Below, piece after piece: positions 34,369 through 47,111 of a stretch of 64,000 nucleotides of DNA. The notes beneath the pieces are model-generated. The model had not been told where the DNA came from. It was given only the letters and a program-made list of their open reading frames with translations, and made no database searches. The stretch is from contig MU006095.1 of assembly GCA_010093705.1 (NCBI GenBank), positions 624,315 to 688,314 on the forward strand. The letters run 5' to 3'. Made by a program: the position numbers and the translations under genes. Within the stretch, counting starts at the first letter, position 1. Each line of letters opens with the position of its first letter. The stretch comes from Patellaria atrata CBS 101060. Lineage: Eukaryota; Ascomycota; Dothideomycetes; Patellariales; Patellariaceae.

Positions 34369-35409
34369 CTAACTAAGCGGCCTCTGAAGTACCAACCCGC
34401 TCCCTTTATTCAATTCCTTACCCACCAATATATTCAACCACGTACCCAGTCTTAACGCCGCTTTGCTAATCTGGAGCTCGACTATAGGATACGCACCTTT
34501 TGCGTAGCCGGATTCAAGAAGGTCGGTATTATTGTAAGCATATTTATAAACGTAGCGGCATGTCCATGTATTGGAGTCGCGTGCCCATGCTAACGCACAT
34601 TGCTGAGGGGTGTTTGGATTTGTACAGGACAGCCATTCACTGGTAGGTACAGAAAAGGAATCTTTATTGATACGATCGACAAGATTGATCATGAAAGGGT
34701 GTATAGACGCGTTTGGGAAGACAGTTACACCTGCATCTGCGTAGATAATCTCACCGTCCCATACCTATATCAAATCAGTATCGGGCAGACATATTATCAC
34801 AATCCCCTTGACTTACGGCATGTAATTCCGTTCGTTTCCCCCCAAATGTAACATTGAAAAGATTACCACCATTCCCGAGGCCAGATGAATGGAGGGGTTG
34901 CGCAATATCTCCCACGAAATGGGTTACCCATTTCAAAGCATTTGAACAGGTCATGTTCGATCCCCCTGACAATAATCCGTTCTTGACATTGTCTATACAG
35001 CCCCTTAGGATCTCGGTTTGGTTGGCTATCGCTGAAACGATGCAACCTCCTTTAGCACAGTCGTATTTATAATCTACATGGCAGTACGTCGGAGGCTAAA
35101 TCAGTCTGGTTAGCGCTGCTTGATTCAGCTTGAAAACGTACGCACGTTATCGTGGGCATCAATCCAATGCCATTGATACGAATAGCGACCCTCCTTTGTA
35201 TGTGCGTATGCATCAGCCCAAGCTGCAGCTAGACCGATGGACTTGTTGTACTGCGACTCTAAGATCTCTCCAAGTATATCTGACGTGTAGGATGTGAGGA
35301 AATTCTCGGCCATGTATCCGATTTGTTGATGAACGTCGGTGTTCCATGCTGCGATGGGTGAAAAAGCGAATGCTAGAACTTCCAGAGCGACAAAATATCG
35401 TGTATACAT
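34369..35409 (-). CDS. S1/P1-type zinc nuclease (secreted)
   Basis: Three exons, 35409-35146, 35095-34817 and 34764-34369, with introns of 50 and 52 nt, encode 312 aa. The signal peptide ends SPIAA, so the mature protein starts at Trp22, as in nuclease P1, where the N-terminal Trp binds zinc. All nine zinc ligands of the family are present in order: Trp22, His27, Asp66, His81, His147, Asp151, His157, His180 and Asp184 (from WNTDVH, AWADAYA, HWIDAHD, HFVGDIAQPLH, and LHAVWD across the second junction). Several Asn-linked glycosylation sites (NKS, NQT, NMT, NVT, NAS, NNT) agree with secretion. It cleaves single-stranded DNA and RNA and 3'-nucleotides for phosphate and nucleoside scavenging, and may act in extracellular DNA degradation. 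Confidence 0.94.
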
Positions 35410-38069
35410 CCTGCATAGAACTTGGTGTGGTCTGGTGAGTTGCCTCGTCGTATTGCTCGTCTACTTCATTGTTCACAGCTTAGGACTGGAAGATTTGGTT
35501 GAGAGCTATCCATATGATAGATGACGTTCCTCAGAGGTAGGGAAAAAGTTATGACCGGATCAAAAGCGTCTTTCAATTATTCATAGTTTTTATAAAATGC
35601 TCGTTATGTATATTCTGATCGGATGGGAGATTCATTCTGATGTTTACATCCGTGCGCGTCTAGGCGGAAATATCCAATAATAGAACTAGGGCCAGGGAAA
35701 GCTTGTTTCATCTGTCCTCTGGACAGTATCATGAGACTTGTATGAACTACATTCACTAGAAGAAGTTCACGGAAGCCAGTTTATCAAGGAGTCTAAACTG
35801 GCAGACACACTTCGGGTTCTCTACACAAATCTAACAGTAAGACATGATCCGAACTTGGAAATCCGATATAAAGACATAGCTCCGTACTAATTTTGGCGTA
35901 CCATTATCACAGCGCTGCAGGAAACTAGAGGTACTCTCTAGAGTGCGCTGAACTCACCATATTTCCACTCTATGAGGTATTTTAAGATAGTTCCTTCAAT
36001 AAATGTATTAGGAACGTCGAATCCCTGCAAACTGTCTTTCCTATGCACATAATAAGTACTGTTCCAGTTACCATGTTTCCACATTGTTTGTACATTCCCT
36101 ATTGGCACAAAGATATAGCGAGTCACTCATCTGTGATGATATTGACATGAAAGCTGGCCGTAATTCCTGCGCCCTCATTCCTGATAAGGTCCAGTTCCAT
36201 GACAACAGCATCTTCCGGGACAGCAAAATAAGGTAATCGCTTGTTGCAAGGCCGGCGCAAGACTCCTTGCATCAAATCGTGCAATCATGCTTCACTTTCG
36301 TCAAGAGGCGAGTCACAATCCGTAGTGAAAAGGAGGACGTGAATTGTGCTATAATGTCCATTTCCGCCTTATTCTAAGCCTGACCGACGTTTTGAATGAC
36401 TGATAGATCCATACTGTCAGTATGTCTATCAGTCTATATCGAGTGGTAGATATCTCTCCAATCACTCGTCTGGCAGAAATCGTGTCCTACTCGCGACACC
36501 TACCACATCTCAACCGCTATGCGGAACCGCACAAGAAGAGCACCGGACAGAGATTGAATTGACCTCGAATATCATTTTCGCTCTATAGCCTAATATTAAC
36601 GAGGCATCGGGTGGGTAGAAAAGTTGGGACACCTTCATACGGCGAAGTTTAATAACGGCTCTGCGTAGCTATTCCCCTATCATTGCAAAATCCAATAATG
36701 CTGGTAGTTCAAGTAGAAATAGAGGAACCAGTGAGATGGACTGAAAATATATCCCGAATATAGAAGAAGAGTTTCGCAGAGAGAATCGTCTTCGACCGAG
36801 AGAAATGAGCAAAATTCTTGATATAATCTCACCAATCAAAAGGCAAAGTTTAAATATCCTAATAAGTAATCCATTTAGAACTAGTAGATATCGAACTAGG
36901 TTGTCGTTACACTTAACATTTATACGTGATATGTCAATTGCAGCCCAACTACCTAAAGAACCTTAGACCAAGGGTACTATAACAAAAGACACCTGACGGG
37001 ATGCGCTGATGTTTTACTGTAGCCTTGGAGTGAGTACCTTAGTAACCAAAGCAGTGCACCGTACAGTACGTGTACTCTAGACGTACTGAGTACCTTACTG
37101 GACAGTACAACCAGAAGCTCCCCGATGTCAGCTTACGCCATGCTAAAGGTTCATCCCCCGTATTGCCCCTCACTTATTCTCTCTTCCCCGCAGGTCAGAC
37201 AGTTATTCGGTGCGTTTATTCATCTTATACCTTGTCGTCAATTCATAATCGCAGCAAGTCGGAACGTTGGTGAAGGCATGGGTGAGGATGAGGGTGTGGG
37301 TGCTGGTATAGCTCGCAATCATGCCGCCGTTTAAGCAGACGAAGAACAGAGATAAGCGCTCGCTTTTTCATGCTTAGAGTAGTTCTATCCCAAGAACCAT
37401 TGCCGCGAGATGCTTATCACCTGGTGTAGGGAGTATGATAGAAAGGGAGTTCGATAGATAAATAGAAACCGATTGGCAAAACCCCTGAATCGAATCAATC
37501 ATCGTTTATTATTAGGGTTCTTGGTTGGCAGTTAGTTTTGACGAGTGAGAAGTCTGGGCGAAGTAATGTGGACGATCAATCAATCGGGAACCCCCCCGAG
37601 CCTTGGAGTGCAACCCCCAAAAACCGTCCTCCGAAATCCTCCCTCCTTATTATGAGCCTTCAATCAATCCTCCACAAAACGTCTATCTGACATCTAGCCA
37701 CGAACACAGGTCCTAAGGCCACTACACTCGCTTCATACTTCATACACCAATTCTGACATTCTGCACTTCTTCACTTCTTCTCTAAAGTGCTATCGGCCCT
37801 TGTATCGTTTCGCACTTCCTTCCATTATTTTAATCTTATCTGTTCCGCGTCTTCCTCACCAGTCACCACTCCGTAAAACGTCCCCGACCACCCTAGAAGA
37901 AATCCTCCTTGGCTTGTGTCGCGGATCTTCTCGACTTACTGCACTCCCTAACGTCAAATTCGACCTTCATCCTACTATACCCTGACAGCGGCGATCCTCC
38001 TGTTCTCTTGCGTTCTCCCGCAGCACTTCTACCTTCTCTCCCTTCTATCTTCGCACACGACGCGTCAAG
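35410..38069. other. Long intergenic region (2.7 kb)
   Basis: No gene recognised. The 62-codon frame at 35938-36126 has no homology signal. The part before 38069 is pyrimidine-rich and probably holds the promoter and 5' UTR of the TM9SF gene. An AGTTCTA-type motif pair occurs near 36875-36900. Confidence 0.45.
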
Positions 38070-40401
38070 ATGCATGGCGACGTGCGGTTCTTTTCGCTTC
38101 TCAGCTTCTTGTCCTTCATCTCGTTATCGCAAGCATTCTATATCCCAGGTAAGCAAAACTCAGCCCTGTCAACGTACTAGAAAGAGTTCCGGTCTGATTG
38201 TGCCTTTAGGATGGTCTATCAAGAGTTATAGTGACGGTGAAGCAATACCACTGTTCTGGAACAAGGTCTACTCAGACAAGACCCAGCTACAGTATGCCTA
38301 CTCAGAATTGCCTTTTATATGCCCTCCCAGCGGCCGGAAGAATCCTGGAACTAAGCTAGTCAGTGGTAGCAAGATCTCTCTGAGCCTCGGCGAAGTATTA
38401 CGTGGGGATAGGATAATGGTTTCGGATTATGAGCTTACCATGGGAAATGATGAAGAAGCTCGATACCTGTGTAGCCACAAGATTGACCGTCCAGCGATGA
38501 GGAAAGCACAAGCTATGATCAGAGACGGTTATGTGGCTGAATGGATTGTAGACAATCTGCCAGGGGCCACAAAGTACGTTACTACAGACAAGTCACGAAT
38601 GTATTATGCTTCAGGCTTCAAATTGGGCCATGAGGATTACTCTCCAGACACTGGGAAGTCGACGTACTACATTCACAACCACGTTGACATTATGATCCGC
38701 TATCATAGAGCACCTGGGAGGGATGGAGATAGGGGTAAAAAGGTTATTGTCGGTTTCGAGATATACACCAAGAGTCTGAGTGCTGCCGGTAGGAACGAAA
38801 CGGGTCTTCCAGCGGATACAGGCATAGTTGACGATGGTTTTGAACTTCGGATGACACCGAACGTAACCGGGCCACCTGCCCCGAAATATGCTGACTCGTC
38901 ATACATCCCACCGTTCGAGGAGGAGCCACCAGAAGATGATGATGCCACTTTAACGATTCCTTATACTTATTCCGTATACTTTCGAGAGGAGGAAAAGGTC
39001 GACTGGGCGAATAGATGGGATCTGTATTTCAAGGATTCAGAGGATAACACACACGTTCACTGGCTGGCCATTATCAACTCTCTGATTATATCCGGCCTTC
39101 TTACTGCCGTTGTTGCTGTGATATTTGCACGGACGATTCGTGGCGAGATCAAAGGCTACAAGGAGACAAGCTTAGAGGATGGCAAGATTCGAATCAAGCC
39201 TCGAAAATCCGCGAAATTATCAGGCAAGATTCCCGAGAAAGGCGGTGTCCTTGATCCCTTAGGTGATAACGATATTGATGCGGATGGCTCTTCTGATGAG
39301 GAGGGCCTGGAAGATGCCACGGGCTGGAAGCTCCTCCATGGGGACGTATTTAGGCCACCGCCATACGGAGGTCTTTTTGCGCCGATAATCGGCTCCGGCA
39401 CTCAATTACTCTTCATGGCCGTTGGTCTTATCTTCCTTAGCACTGTCGGTATTCTCAATCCCAGCTACAGAGGAGGATATGTCACAGTTGGATTGATACT
39501 GTTCGTCATTGCTGGAGTGTTCTCCGGCTACTATTCCGCACGTGTTTATAAGACGTTTGGGGGACAGCTCTGGCAAAAGAACTTTCTAGTGGTATGTCCT
39601 ATACGTTATCGTGCAACTATGATTTATTGACTTGTATAGACCGCCACCCTTGTCCCTGGTATGCTTTTCGCTGCAGTCTTCATCCTCAATCTATTCTGCT
39701 GGGCGCAAGCTTCCAGTAGCGCCATTCCATTCGGCACACTCGTTGCTCTCCTGGCGATGTGGCTCCTCATCCAACTTCCTCTTGTCTACGTTGGCAGCTG
39801 GTTTGGATACAATCGGGTCGGACCCTGGGAGCATCCAATCAAGACTAACACTATCTCTCGTCAAATACCACACCAATCATGGTACACGAAGAGCATACAA
39901 GCGGTTCTGCTTGCGGGCTTGATTCCATTTGCTGTCATATTCATCGAGCTACTCTTCGTGTTTAAAAGCTTGTGGCAGGACAAGAGCGGGTACTATTATG
40001 TATTCGGATTTTTAGCAGTCGTCAGTGTTATTTTAGCGCTTGTTGTTATCGAGGTCACAATTGTGGCGACTTATATTCAGCTCTGTTCTGAGGTAAGTAA
40101 TCGCAAAAATCACTCAAAACCCCCTCCAACCTCAAACCAAAGCTAACGTATATACCCACAGAACTACCACTGGTGGTGGCAATCTTTCTTTGTCGGTGGA
40201 GGCTCTGCCCTTTGGGTCTTCCTCTATTGCTCCTGGTACTACATGACTAGGCTCAACATAACGGGCTTCGTCTCCGGGATGCTTTTCTTCAGCTATAGCT
40301 TCCTAGCCTCGGCCGTATACGGCTTACTAACCGGCACCATCGGTTTTCTGGCTGCATACGCGTTCGTCAGACGGATTTATGGTGCTATTAAAGTCGATTG
40401 A
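38070..40401 (+). CDS. TM9SF nonaspanin (EMP70 family)
   Basis: Four exons, 38070-38148, 38210-39591, 39640-40092 and 40162-40401, encode 717 aa. The signal peptide (FFSLLSFLSFISLSQA) is followed by FYIPGWSIKSYSDGEAIPLF, a lumenal domain with LPFICPPSG, LVSGSKISLSLGEVLRGDRI and HNHVDIMIRYH, then nine membrane helices beginning at HWLAIINSLIISGLLTAVV. The C-terminal half has GSGTQLLFMAVGLIFL, YRGGYVTVGLILFVIAG, WQKNFLVTATLVPGMLFA across a splice, and SFLASAVYGLLTGTIGFLAA, ending IYGAIKVD. The final lysine-containing tail fits the KxD/E-type Golgi-retention signal of this family. TM9SF proteins (yeast Emp70/Tmn2/Tmn3) work in Golgi-endosome sorting, adhesion and metal homeostasis. It appears intact. 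Confidence 0.95.
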
Positions 40402-42423
40402 CTTTTTTCTGTTTTTGTGGGAGCAAGGTGCAAAAATGGAGAAATGGGTAAGAGGTGATGTGTTGATACACAAGCGTAAGTCTTTTGTTTGTTGGGTGAG
40501 TGGATGAAATTGGGAGGGATTAATTTAATTGTGGATATGATGATGCTTATAGATATTAGACATGAAATAATCTTTATCTTGATCCTATGTCTCTCCTTTG
40601 CTACTCTTCTTGCACATGTCTTTTCTAGACATCGAACGCCATAATACCAGGGACTTCGTATGAGGTCAGTCTCCTACCTTGGATGAATGAACGAAGAAAT
40701 AGCAAATCTACGCAACCATGAAGCTCAATAGATGCATTCTTACCTATCTCTTATTGCTTTATCACAGCTGCCTGAGATTAATCAACATTAGAATCTAAAG
40801 GGCGCAATGTTACCCTTCGAAACAACAAAAGCCCCTTTGGTTAACCGAAGTCAGCCAAACCGAGGGGCGGATGCAGCTCTTTAGACTCGCAACGCTTTCA
40901 ATCAAAGGCGTGAGAAGAAGTTACTGAAGTATCCGGTATTTCACTTGAACAGATTAAGATAAAAAAAAAAAAACTCCAACAACCCGAGTCATTCAATGGT
41001 AGTATAGGTGAATAGGCGTAGGTAATAGTTTATAATATTCATTTCACTGGTCGGTTTCCTATTAGTCACTTTAGGGGGTACGCATCTCTGAGCTGTCATT
41101 TGTATTATGCGTTTTTGGGGTTTTATCTCGTCCTTCATCCCCCCGAAAAGGCTCCTTACTATTATACTTTATCCTAGAATAGGAGGGAGAAAGTCAAAGT
41201 GGGGGGATAGGGATAGGGATATTTTAGAGAAGGAGAGGATGGTTGAGATGGCCTGAAGTTTGGTGTGAGGAAGATCATATCGGGCTGTTGGGCTGTTAGG
41301 GGTAACAAACTGGCCAAACCGGCCTATACTTTAAGAACAGTTTCGGACTGGTGTTGGAGAGATCAGTGTATGGCATATGGTATTGTTTTTATATCCGTTT
41401 AAACTTTGAGCTCAGCTCATATAACTGCAAACTAAATTGTGGACCAGGTATACAATAAGAGTTAAGCTCTTTTAAAAAGTGAGCGCTCAAATTAAGAAAC
41501 GATTTCCTGAGTGGTGGCTCGAAATATCTCTTTTAGTGGGATTTGGGGTACTTTAGGGGATTTGGGTTGCTTAGCTCAGACATAAGAGCTTATATGCCCC
41601 GTGAGGAGTGATTCTGATCCCCTAGATGGATCTAGACCAGCAAACCTCCGTGATAGTAGGATGCTGTAAGTATTTTACCAAACCTTTTTCTTCTTGCAAT
41701 ATACTAGATGGATAGTCAGCTTATATCAAACACGTCTCAATAGCTGTTCGTCCGAGGAGAACAGTAATATGAATAGGAGATTTCAGAAAAATGAGAAGAT
41801 GTATGATTGCTGGTTTTGAAAGCATTGCAATAGAGTCGAAAAATTACTTTAAGGGGAATTCGTCGACTATGCCGCTCTTATGGCCCCAGCGTGCTCGTCA
41901 TGTGGGTTTCTTTTGTAGATGATCTGATGTAGATGTGGACTTACGAGATAAATGTTTGATTATTTTACTGTCTGAAAGGACCATTGGACGTACAATTCTG
42001 TAGTACCTAGTATGGACGTTTGCACAAGTACGGTAATATGACTACGTAGTTTGTGCTTTGAAGTTGATAGTTAATACGATAACGTGATGGAAAAGTTCCG
42101 GATACTCGTAGTACACTAACAGCACAGATTGTTAAGACTTGAGAAAAGAGCCGGAAAGTGATTGTTTCAGAATGGAATAAAAATCGCAAATTGCGGTCAT
42201 AGGATGTTTACGAAGAGAATAGCTACTGCGTAAAACTAATCTTATGACGAACTATGGTGCTAAACGGTTGGGATGAAAGTGAGGTTGTTCCAGAATTCTA
42301 AATTTAGCGAGCAAAAGAAGTTAGAGCATTTCGGGAAGTTTGTTGTTGCTTGGCGTTTATTGACAAAAAGCGTTATCTAAGGCCTTGCGCAAAGAATCGC
42401 AGCAACGGCCCACACCACAAAGT
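40402..42423. other. Long intergenic region (2.0 kb)
   Basis: No gene recognised. A poly-A run occurs at about 40962-40973. The 3' flank of TM9SF and promoter side of the coiled-coil gene lie here. Confidence 0.45.
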
Positions 42424-44294
42424 ATGGATTCATTCAATTTGAAGACCGCGTCTACGTATATCAACAACTTGCTTCTTGCCCGTGGCCTTCTCAGGAATGG
42501 CAAGTCTATCGAATTCGCCCGACCCTCGAAAGGCGACGGCGGCACAGAGGCTACGATGGCTCAAATCATCAATCTCGTCCACGACATGATTTTACGTCGC
42601 GATGTAAGGCTAATCAGGGATATTTCGGAAATGGAATGCTAATCTTCAATGCCGTCAAAAGCGCGAACAAGATCAGCGCGAATCGCTCGCCCAAACATTG
42701 CGAAGCCTTCGATCGGACGCGACGAAGAGCACGGTCGCATTGGAACGCTTACAAACGCGCAACGAGGATCTCGCACGGCAATTATCTCTCGCACAATCGC
42801 AGGAACGAGCTGCGAGGGCTGCACTACGGACTGCGGAATCTACAGCGCGCAGCTTGAGGGAAGATATGTTGCGACAGAAGACGACCGTTCAGCAAGTGAG
42901 GACGGCTTGCGCGAATGATATCAGGAAGAGGGATGTGCAAATACAAAGACTCAAGTCCCATCTTACAGCACAGCAGAGGGGAAATAAATCTGGGCTCGTA
43001 GGCGCAAGCATAACGATCAACCCTGGATCGAACGGAATGAACGGTCAAGGCATGATTCGTGAAGGTGAAAATAATGGTGTTGACGACGTGGGATATAATC
43101 TCAAGCAGGAGACTACGGAGTTCCTCACCCAGCTAAGCCAAAGCTTGAGCGACGAGAACGATAATCTCATCGGGCTGGCGAGAAGCACCATCATCACTTT
43201 GAGAGAGCTACAAGGGATGCCGGAGAATGTACAAAGAGCTGAGATCGTTAATGAGGCCCAAAGCACCGATGAAGAAGGCAATATGATTCAAGCTCTGCCT
43301 ACATCCTACGAAGCGTTGTCTACAGATATGGATAGTGTCTTGGAAAACCTGAAGACGCTCCTCACCAATCCGAACTTTGTATCTATGGACGAGGTGGAGG
43401 TCCGCGATGAGGAGATTACGAGATTAAGAGAAGGTTGGGTCAAGATGGAGTCCAGATGGGAGGACGCATTGGCTCTGATGGAAGGATGGAGGAAGCGGAT
43501 GATGGATGGGGGTGATACAGTCAATCTCGACGAGTTAAAGATAGGCCTGGGATTAAGCGCAGGACTGGATCGTATCGGAACTGCGAGTGGCAGATCACAA
43601 AGAGTAGACGATGAAGCGGAAGAAGACGATGGTTCTGTTGATGATCTGGAGGCCGCATCAGACGAGGGGTTAAGCCTTGAAGATGAGCCTCCGTTACCAT
43701 CACCAGAGAAAGAGATGAAGAAGCACGATTCCAAGGACGATATCTTTAACCTTAAGCTACCAGCGAGTAACCGGGTTCTTCAAGAAGGAAATGGAAATAT
43801 TAGATCGCCTCGCAAGGTCGCGTTTCTGAAAATTCAGGAAGGGGGACACCGTAGCGGTTTAGAATCGAACGCATCAGAGATTGATCTCGTCGCGACGGGG
43901 GATGAAGCCTTTCTGGAAAAGGGTTCAAGGTCGCAAATACCTCGTAAAGTACGTTTCGCATTTTCTATCATATACATCAAGAAATTCGCCTGTAGAAGAG
44001 ACCGCATCTTTACACAGACCATATGCCAGTATTGACCCATACCAGACACGTAAAAGATCATCCTCGCCGCATTCTCATCCGGATGAACGGTCGTCCAAAT
44101 TGACGGTACAGCAAAAACTCGATATTGCGCAAGCAGAGGCGGAAGTCGCAGCAGTTGCTAAATCGAGGAAAGGGGAGGACGATGCAGTGAGGCCGACAGG
44201 ATCTCCCAAGAAGACGAAGATATCTGGACGACCGCGAAGGAGAAAGAGCACATTGAGTCCGGAAGAGCTCGATGGAATGTTAGGTCTAAGTTAG
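42424..44294 (+). CDS. ADIP/TINA-like coiled-coil protein (NIMA-interactive protein family)
   Basis: Exons 42424-42603 and 42662-about 43950 are followed by a last exon from about 43999 to 44294, roughly 590 aa. The N-terminal block FNLKTASTYINNLLLARGLL, then AQIINLVHDMILRRD joined by a 58-nt intron to REQDQRESLAQTLRSLRSD, matches the ADIP domain of fungal proteins related to Aspergillus TINA. A long coiled coil (LERLQTRNEDLARQLSLAQ...) follows, then KQETTEFLTQLSQSLSDEND and an acidic, probably disordered region, and the conserved end KSTLSPEELDGMLGL. TINA interacts with the mitotic kinase NIMA at the spindle pole; relatives act at microtubule-organising centres. The donor of the last intron is uncertain (gtaaag at 43944 or gtttcg about ten bases later). 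Confidence 0.85.
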
Positions 44295-45465
44295 AGAAAG
44301 ACTGAAAGAAAAAAAAAAAATAAAGGAAAGAATCAAGCTGGGGAGACTCAGGTGATGTGCAGCTTGGATAGTCGATGGGGAGTTGCATGTATCGAGTGCT
44401 TTACGAATAATGATGACTAGCCCCTTTTGCAGGAGGTAGTGGTCAGGAAAAGGTATCGTGAAGTCAGTCCATGAGGGACACAATGTATTCGGATGAAACG
44501 GCGATACCACTTTCGCAAGGGTCCAATAAGATGGGCATGTCCAATGGATAGCCACGCGAGCGCAGGCGGAATCACATCACGATTCACGAATTTACGATTA
44601 CCGTTGACCGAGATGCGGGTACGCGCCCGAAGGATGGTGCCATGACAAACAAGTTTTGGTGGAGCATAAGATGGAGAAGCTTGGGGATGCTGCATCCTTG
44701 GGCAACTTGTAGCGTACAGTAGCCGAAATCTTCGAAGCTGCCTAACCGTACGACTTTTGACATTTTCAGCTTTCATCTTTCTCAGTGCAGTATTGACTTT
44801 GTCGTACTCCGTACAAGTTCTCTTATATCATTTCTGTTTATTAAGATCTATGAACGTTAATGCGGTCTCTCGATTGTTTTGTTTCTGATTGTCAACATTC
44901 AAATAGCGCATGAAAGCAAGGCAGTGCTTTCCGGCAGTGGGAGCATCAATATCCCGTCATTCAAGCCTTCCTCTACTATCAGCGAATCAATCTCGGACTC
45001 TAGGGACGGAGGTTTATGCTACGTGAAGCTTGAAAGGTGAACGTGTACATAGTAAGCGTGGATCCGGGCGTTATTCATCAAGATAGGGTCAATAAACTAG
45101 AAGAGTTAACTTCGTAACCGCCTGGCCTATCGTATGCAAAGTTACTGCAGGTCGTATGCAGATGATCACGATGGGACAGTGCGTATTCGAACATATTGAG
45201 TACGAGACTACTGAGAGAGACTTCTTGAGAGACAGGACAAAGTGATGCCTTCAGAGGCACAAGACAAGAGGCAAGAAAAGGCGTCCCATCGTGGAATAAT
45301 CAAGCCAGTTCTGCAATGTGATTGAATAGCGGGAGCGGGCAATGCATCTTCCATCACCATGAGTTTACCTGTTTACCACTATTTGAAGATTATTATTGGT
45401 AGCACGGATAAACAAGGACGAACAAGGATCTTCCACAAGCGAAGAGGAAACAAGAGCTCCTAAGG

Positions 45466-45536
45466 ACTCTCTCTCTCTCTCGCGCTCCCTCTCGCTCTCT
45501 CTCGCTCTCTCTCGCTCTCTCTCGCACTCTCTCTCA
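45466..45536 (+). repeat. CTCTCTCG microsatellite
   Basis: About 70 bp of CT-rich steps with a CTCTCTCG unit in register. It lies in the far upstream flank of the EsdC-like gene. Confidence 0.9.
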
Positions 45537-45659
45537 GGCACATCACCCAATCATCATAACCCCTCCACGCGCCCGTCTGTTCCCTTGTCTGCGGGCATCT
45601 GCACCCATCTGTACTCCACCTTATCCTCCATCCAGTTGTTTATCGATTTCAAGCGCTCA

Positions 45660-45722
45660 ACTCACCCACCATCAGGGGGCACACACCCACCACCAGGGGG
45701 CACACACCCACCCACATCACCT
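45660..45722 (+). repeat. Short minisatellite, CACCCACCACCAGGGGGCACA unit
   Basis: Three near copies of a 20-24-bp unit containing CACCCACCA and CAGGGGGCACAC. Confidence 0.8.
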
Positions 45723-46268
45723 AAAAGTGACACCCGAGTGAACACCCCACATAATCAATCCCAAAGCTTCCAAGCCTTCAACGCCCACTTACGCTTAGTA
45801 CTCCGTCTTTGTCCAGCATGCAGGGCCCATTATTCCAGCCAGATGCAGAACAGAATGCATCGAACAAGCGGTGCATCTTTGCATCTTTGCCCTCTCCTCC
45901 TCAGCTCCTAGCCTCCGTCCCCGGTGGCCGGTGAGGAGTGGGAAGACATAAAAGACCGCCTGCGCCGCCTCTTCTTCTCCTTTCTCTCCTCAGCAAGCAT
46001 CTAAAACATCAAAGAGTTGTCCTATTAGTTTTTTTTTTTTTAACTCCCTTTTTCATTTTTTGTCTCTTTTTCCAAGGCCTGGTGCCATTTTTCCTCCCTC
46101 TAATCACTATCATTCTAATTCATCGTCGCCGGTCGACAAATCCAAACTAATCAGCTCTTTACTTGCTCGTCAACACTTATCTCAACAACACAATTCCAAT
46201 CTTTGAATAATTCGATTTTTTTTTCTAAAAAAAAAAAAATAATTAAAACTTCCAAAAATCAAATCACA

Positions 46269-47111
46269 ATGGCCGCTATCCAGCTTAACTTCTCTCTCCG
46301 CACTTCCTCCAACTGCAAGACCGTGCACCTTCTCGGTTCGTGGGACAACTACAATGGTCAACTTCCCCTCTCCAAGGATGCTTCCAAGGCCGGCGCGTGG
46401 AAGGGTACCTTCCGCTTCCAGGGCGCAACCCTCAAGCAAGGCCAGCGCTACTGGTACTACGTACGTTTCCATCTTCCATTGTCAAGCCTCAGAAAACAAT
46501 CAATTTCCCTTTTTCTAACATTCCCTGAAAAACAGTACATCATCGACGGATACCACGTCTCCCACGACCCAGCCCGCGAGTTCACCACCGAGCCAACCAC
46601 CGGCCGCAACTTGAACATCCTCGACATCCCCGCTGCCAAGTCCACCTCCGCTCCCGTCGCCGCTAAGCGCCAATCCCGCCGTGTCTCCGCCGAGATCCCC
46701 AAGGGCCGCTCTCTCTCCCCATCCCAGATCAAGAGCCCCAAGCCAATCAAGCCCGGTCAAGTCCGCCAGATCGTCGCCGGCGACTACGAGCCAGCCACCC
46801 TCGAGGCCCTCAACTCCCGCTTCAGCGCCGCCACCCTCGACGACGAGTCCGACTCCGACGAGTCCGACGCCGAGTCTGACGTCCCGTCCCTCACCTCGCG
46901 CGCCTCCTCCGCCGCCTCCTCCGTCTCCTCCACCTCGAGCTGCTGCACCTGCGAGCGCTACGGCATCACCCGCGCCGGCGAGCGCCTCAAGCTCGACTGC
47001 GGCGGCTCCCGCTGCGGCTACTCCGACGACTCTGAGGACTGCTCCTCCGAGGACGAGGAGACCTACGAGGCCCGCACCACCCGCCGCCAGGGCATCGTCG
47101 TCCGCTCATAA
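46269..47111 (+). CDS. esdC: EsdC-like glycogen-binding (CBM48-type) protein
   Basis: Two exons, 46269-46460 and 46536-47111, encode 255 aa. The N-terminal 90 residues form an AMPK-beta/CBM48-type glycogen-binding domain: IQLNFSLRTSSNCKTVHLLG, SWDNYNGQLPLSKD, WKGTFRFQGATLKQGQRYWY, with YIIDGYHVSHDPAREFTTE joined by the splice. Then comes a Ser/Pro-rich linker and an acidic Ser/Asp segment. The C-terminus holds a compact cysteine group (CCTCERYGITRAGERLKLDC, then CGYSDDSEDC) that could bind a metal or form disulphides. The layout matches the Aspergillus EsdC family, needed for early sexual development. The gene is GC-rich with many C-ending codons, unlike its neighbours, which suggests strong expression. 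Confidence 0.88.
   Translation: MAAIQLNFSLRTSSNCKTVHLLGSWDNYNGQLPLSKDASKAGAWKGTFRFQGATLKQGQRYWYYVRFHLPLSSLRKQSISLFLTFPEKQYIIDGYHVSHDPAREFTTEPTTGRNLNILDIPAAKSTSAPVAAKRQSRRVSAEIPKGRSLSPSQIKSPKPIKPGQVRQIVAGDYEPATLEALNSRFSAATLDDESDSDESDAESDVPSLTSRASSAASSVSSTSSCCTCERYGITRAGERLKLDCGGSRCGYSDDSEDCSSEDEETYEARTTRRQGIVVRS

Larger units (their letters stand above)
44295..46268. other. Intergenic region with microsatellites, promoter of EsdC-like gene
   Basis: No gene recognised apart from low-complexity open frames. The final 350 bp before the EsdC-like start are strongly pyrimidine-rich, ending in poly-T and poly-A runs, as in 5' leaders of highly expressed fungal genes. Confidence 0.5.

Noticed and set aside
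37909-38069. Upstream extension of the TM9SF frame
   Set aside because: The long frame there is read in a different phase from the signal peptide; the ATG at 38070 with the 61-nt intron gives the family N-terminus.
44417-44776. 119-codon minus-strand frame
   Set aside because: No recognisable domain; overlaps another frame and lies in the 3' flank of the coiled-coil gene.
45396-45911. 171-codon open frame
   Set aside because: Composed of microsatellite-encoded Ser/Leu and Pro/Thr/His/Gly repeats; low complexity only.
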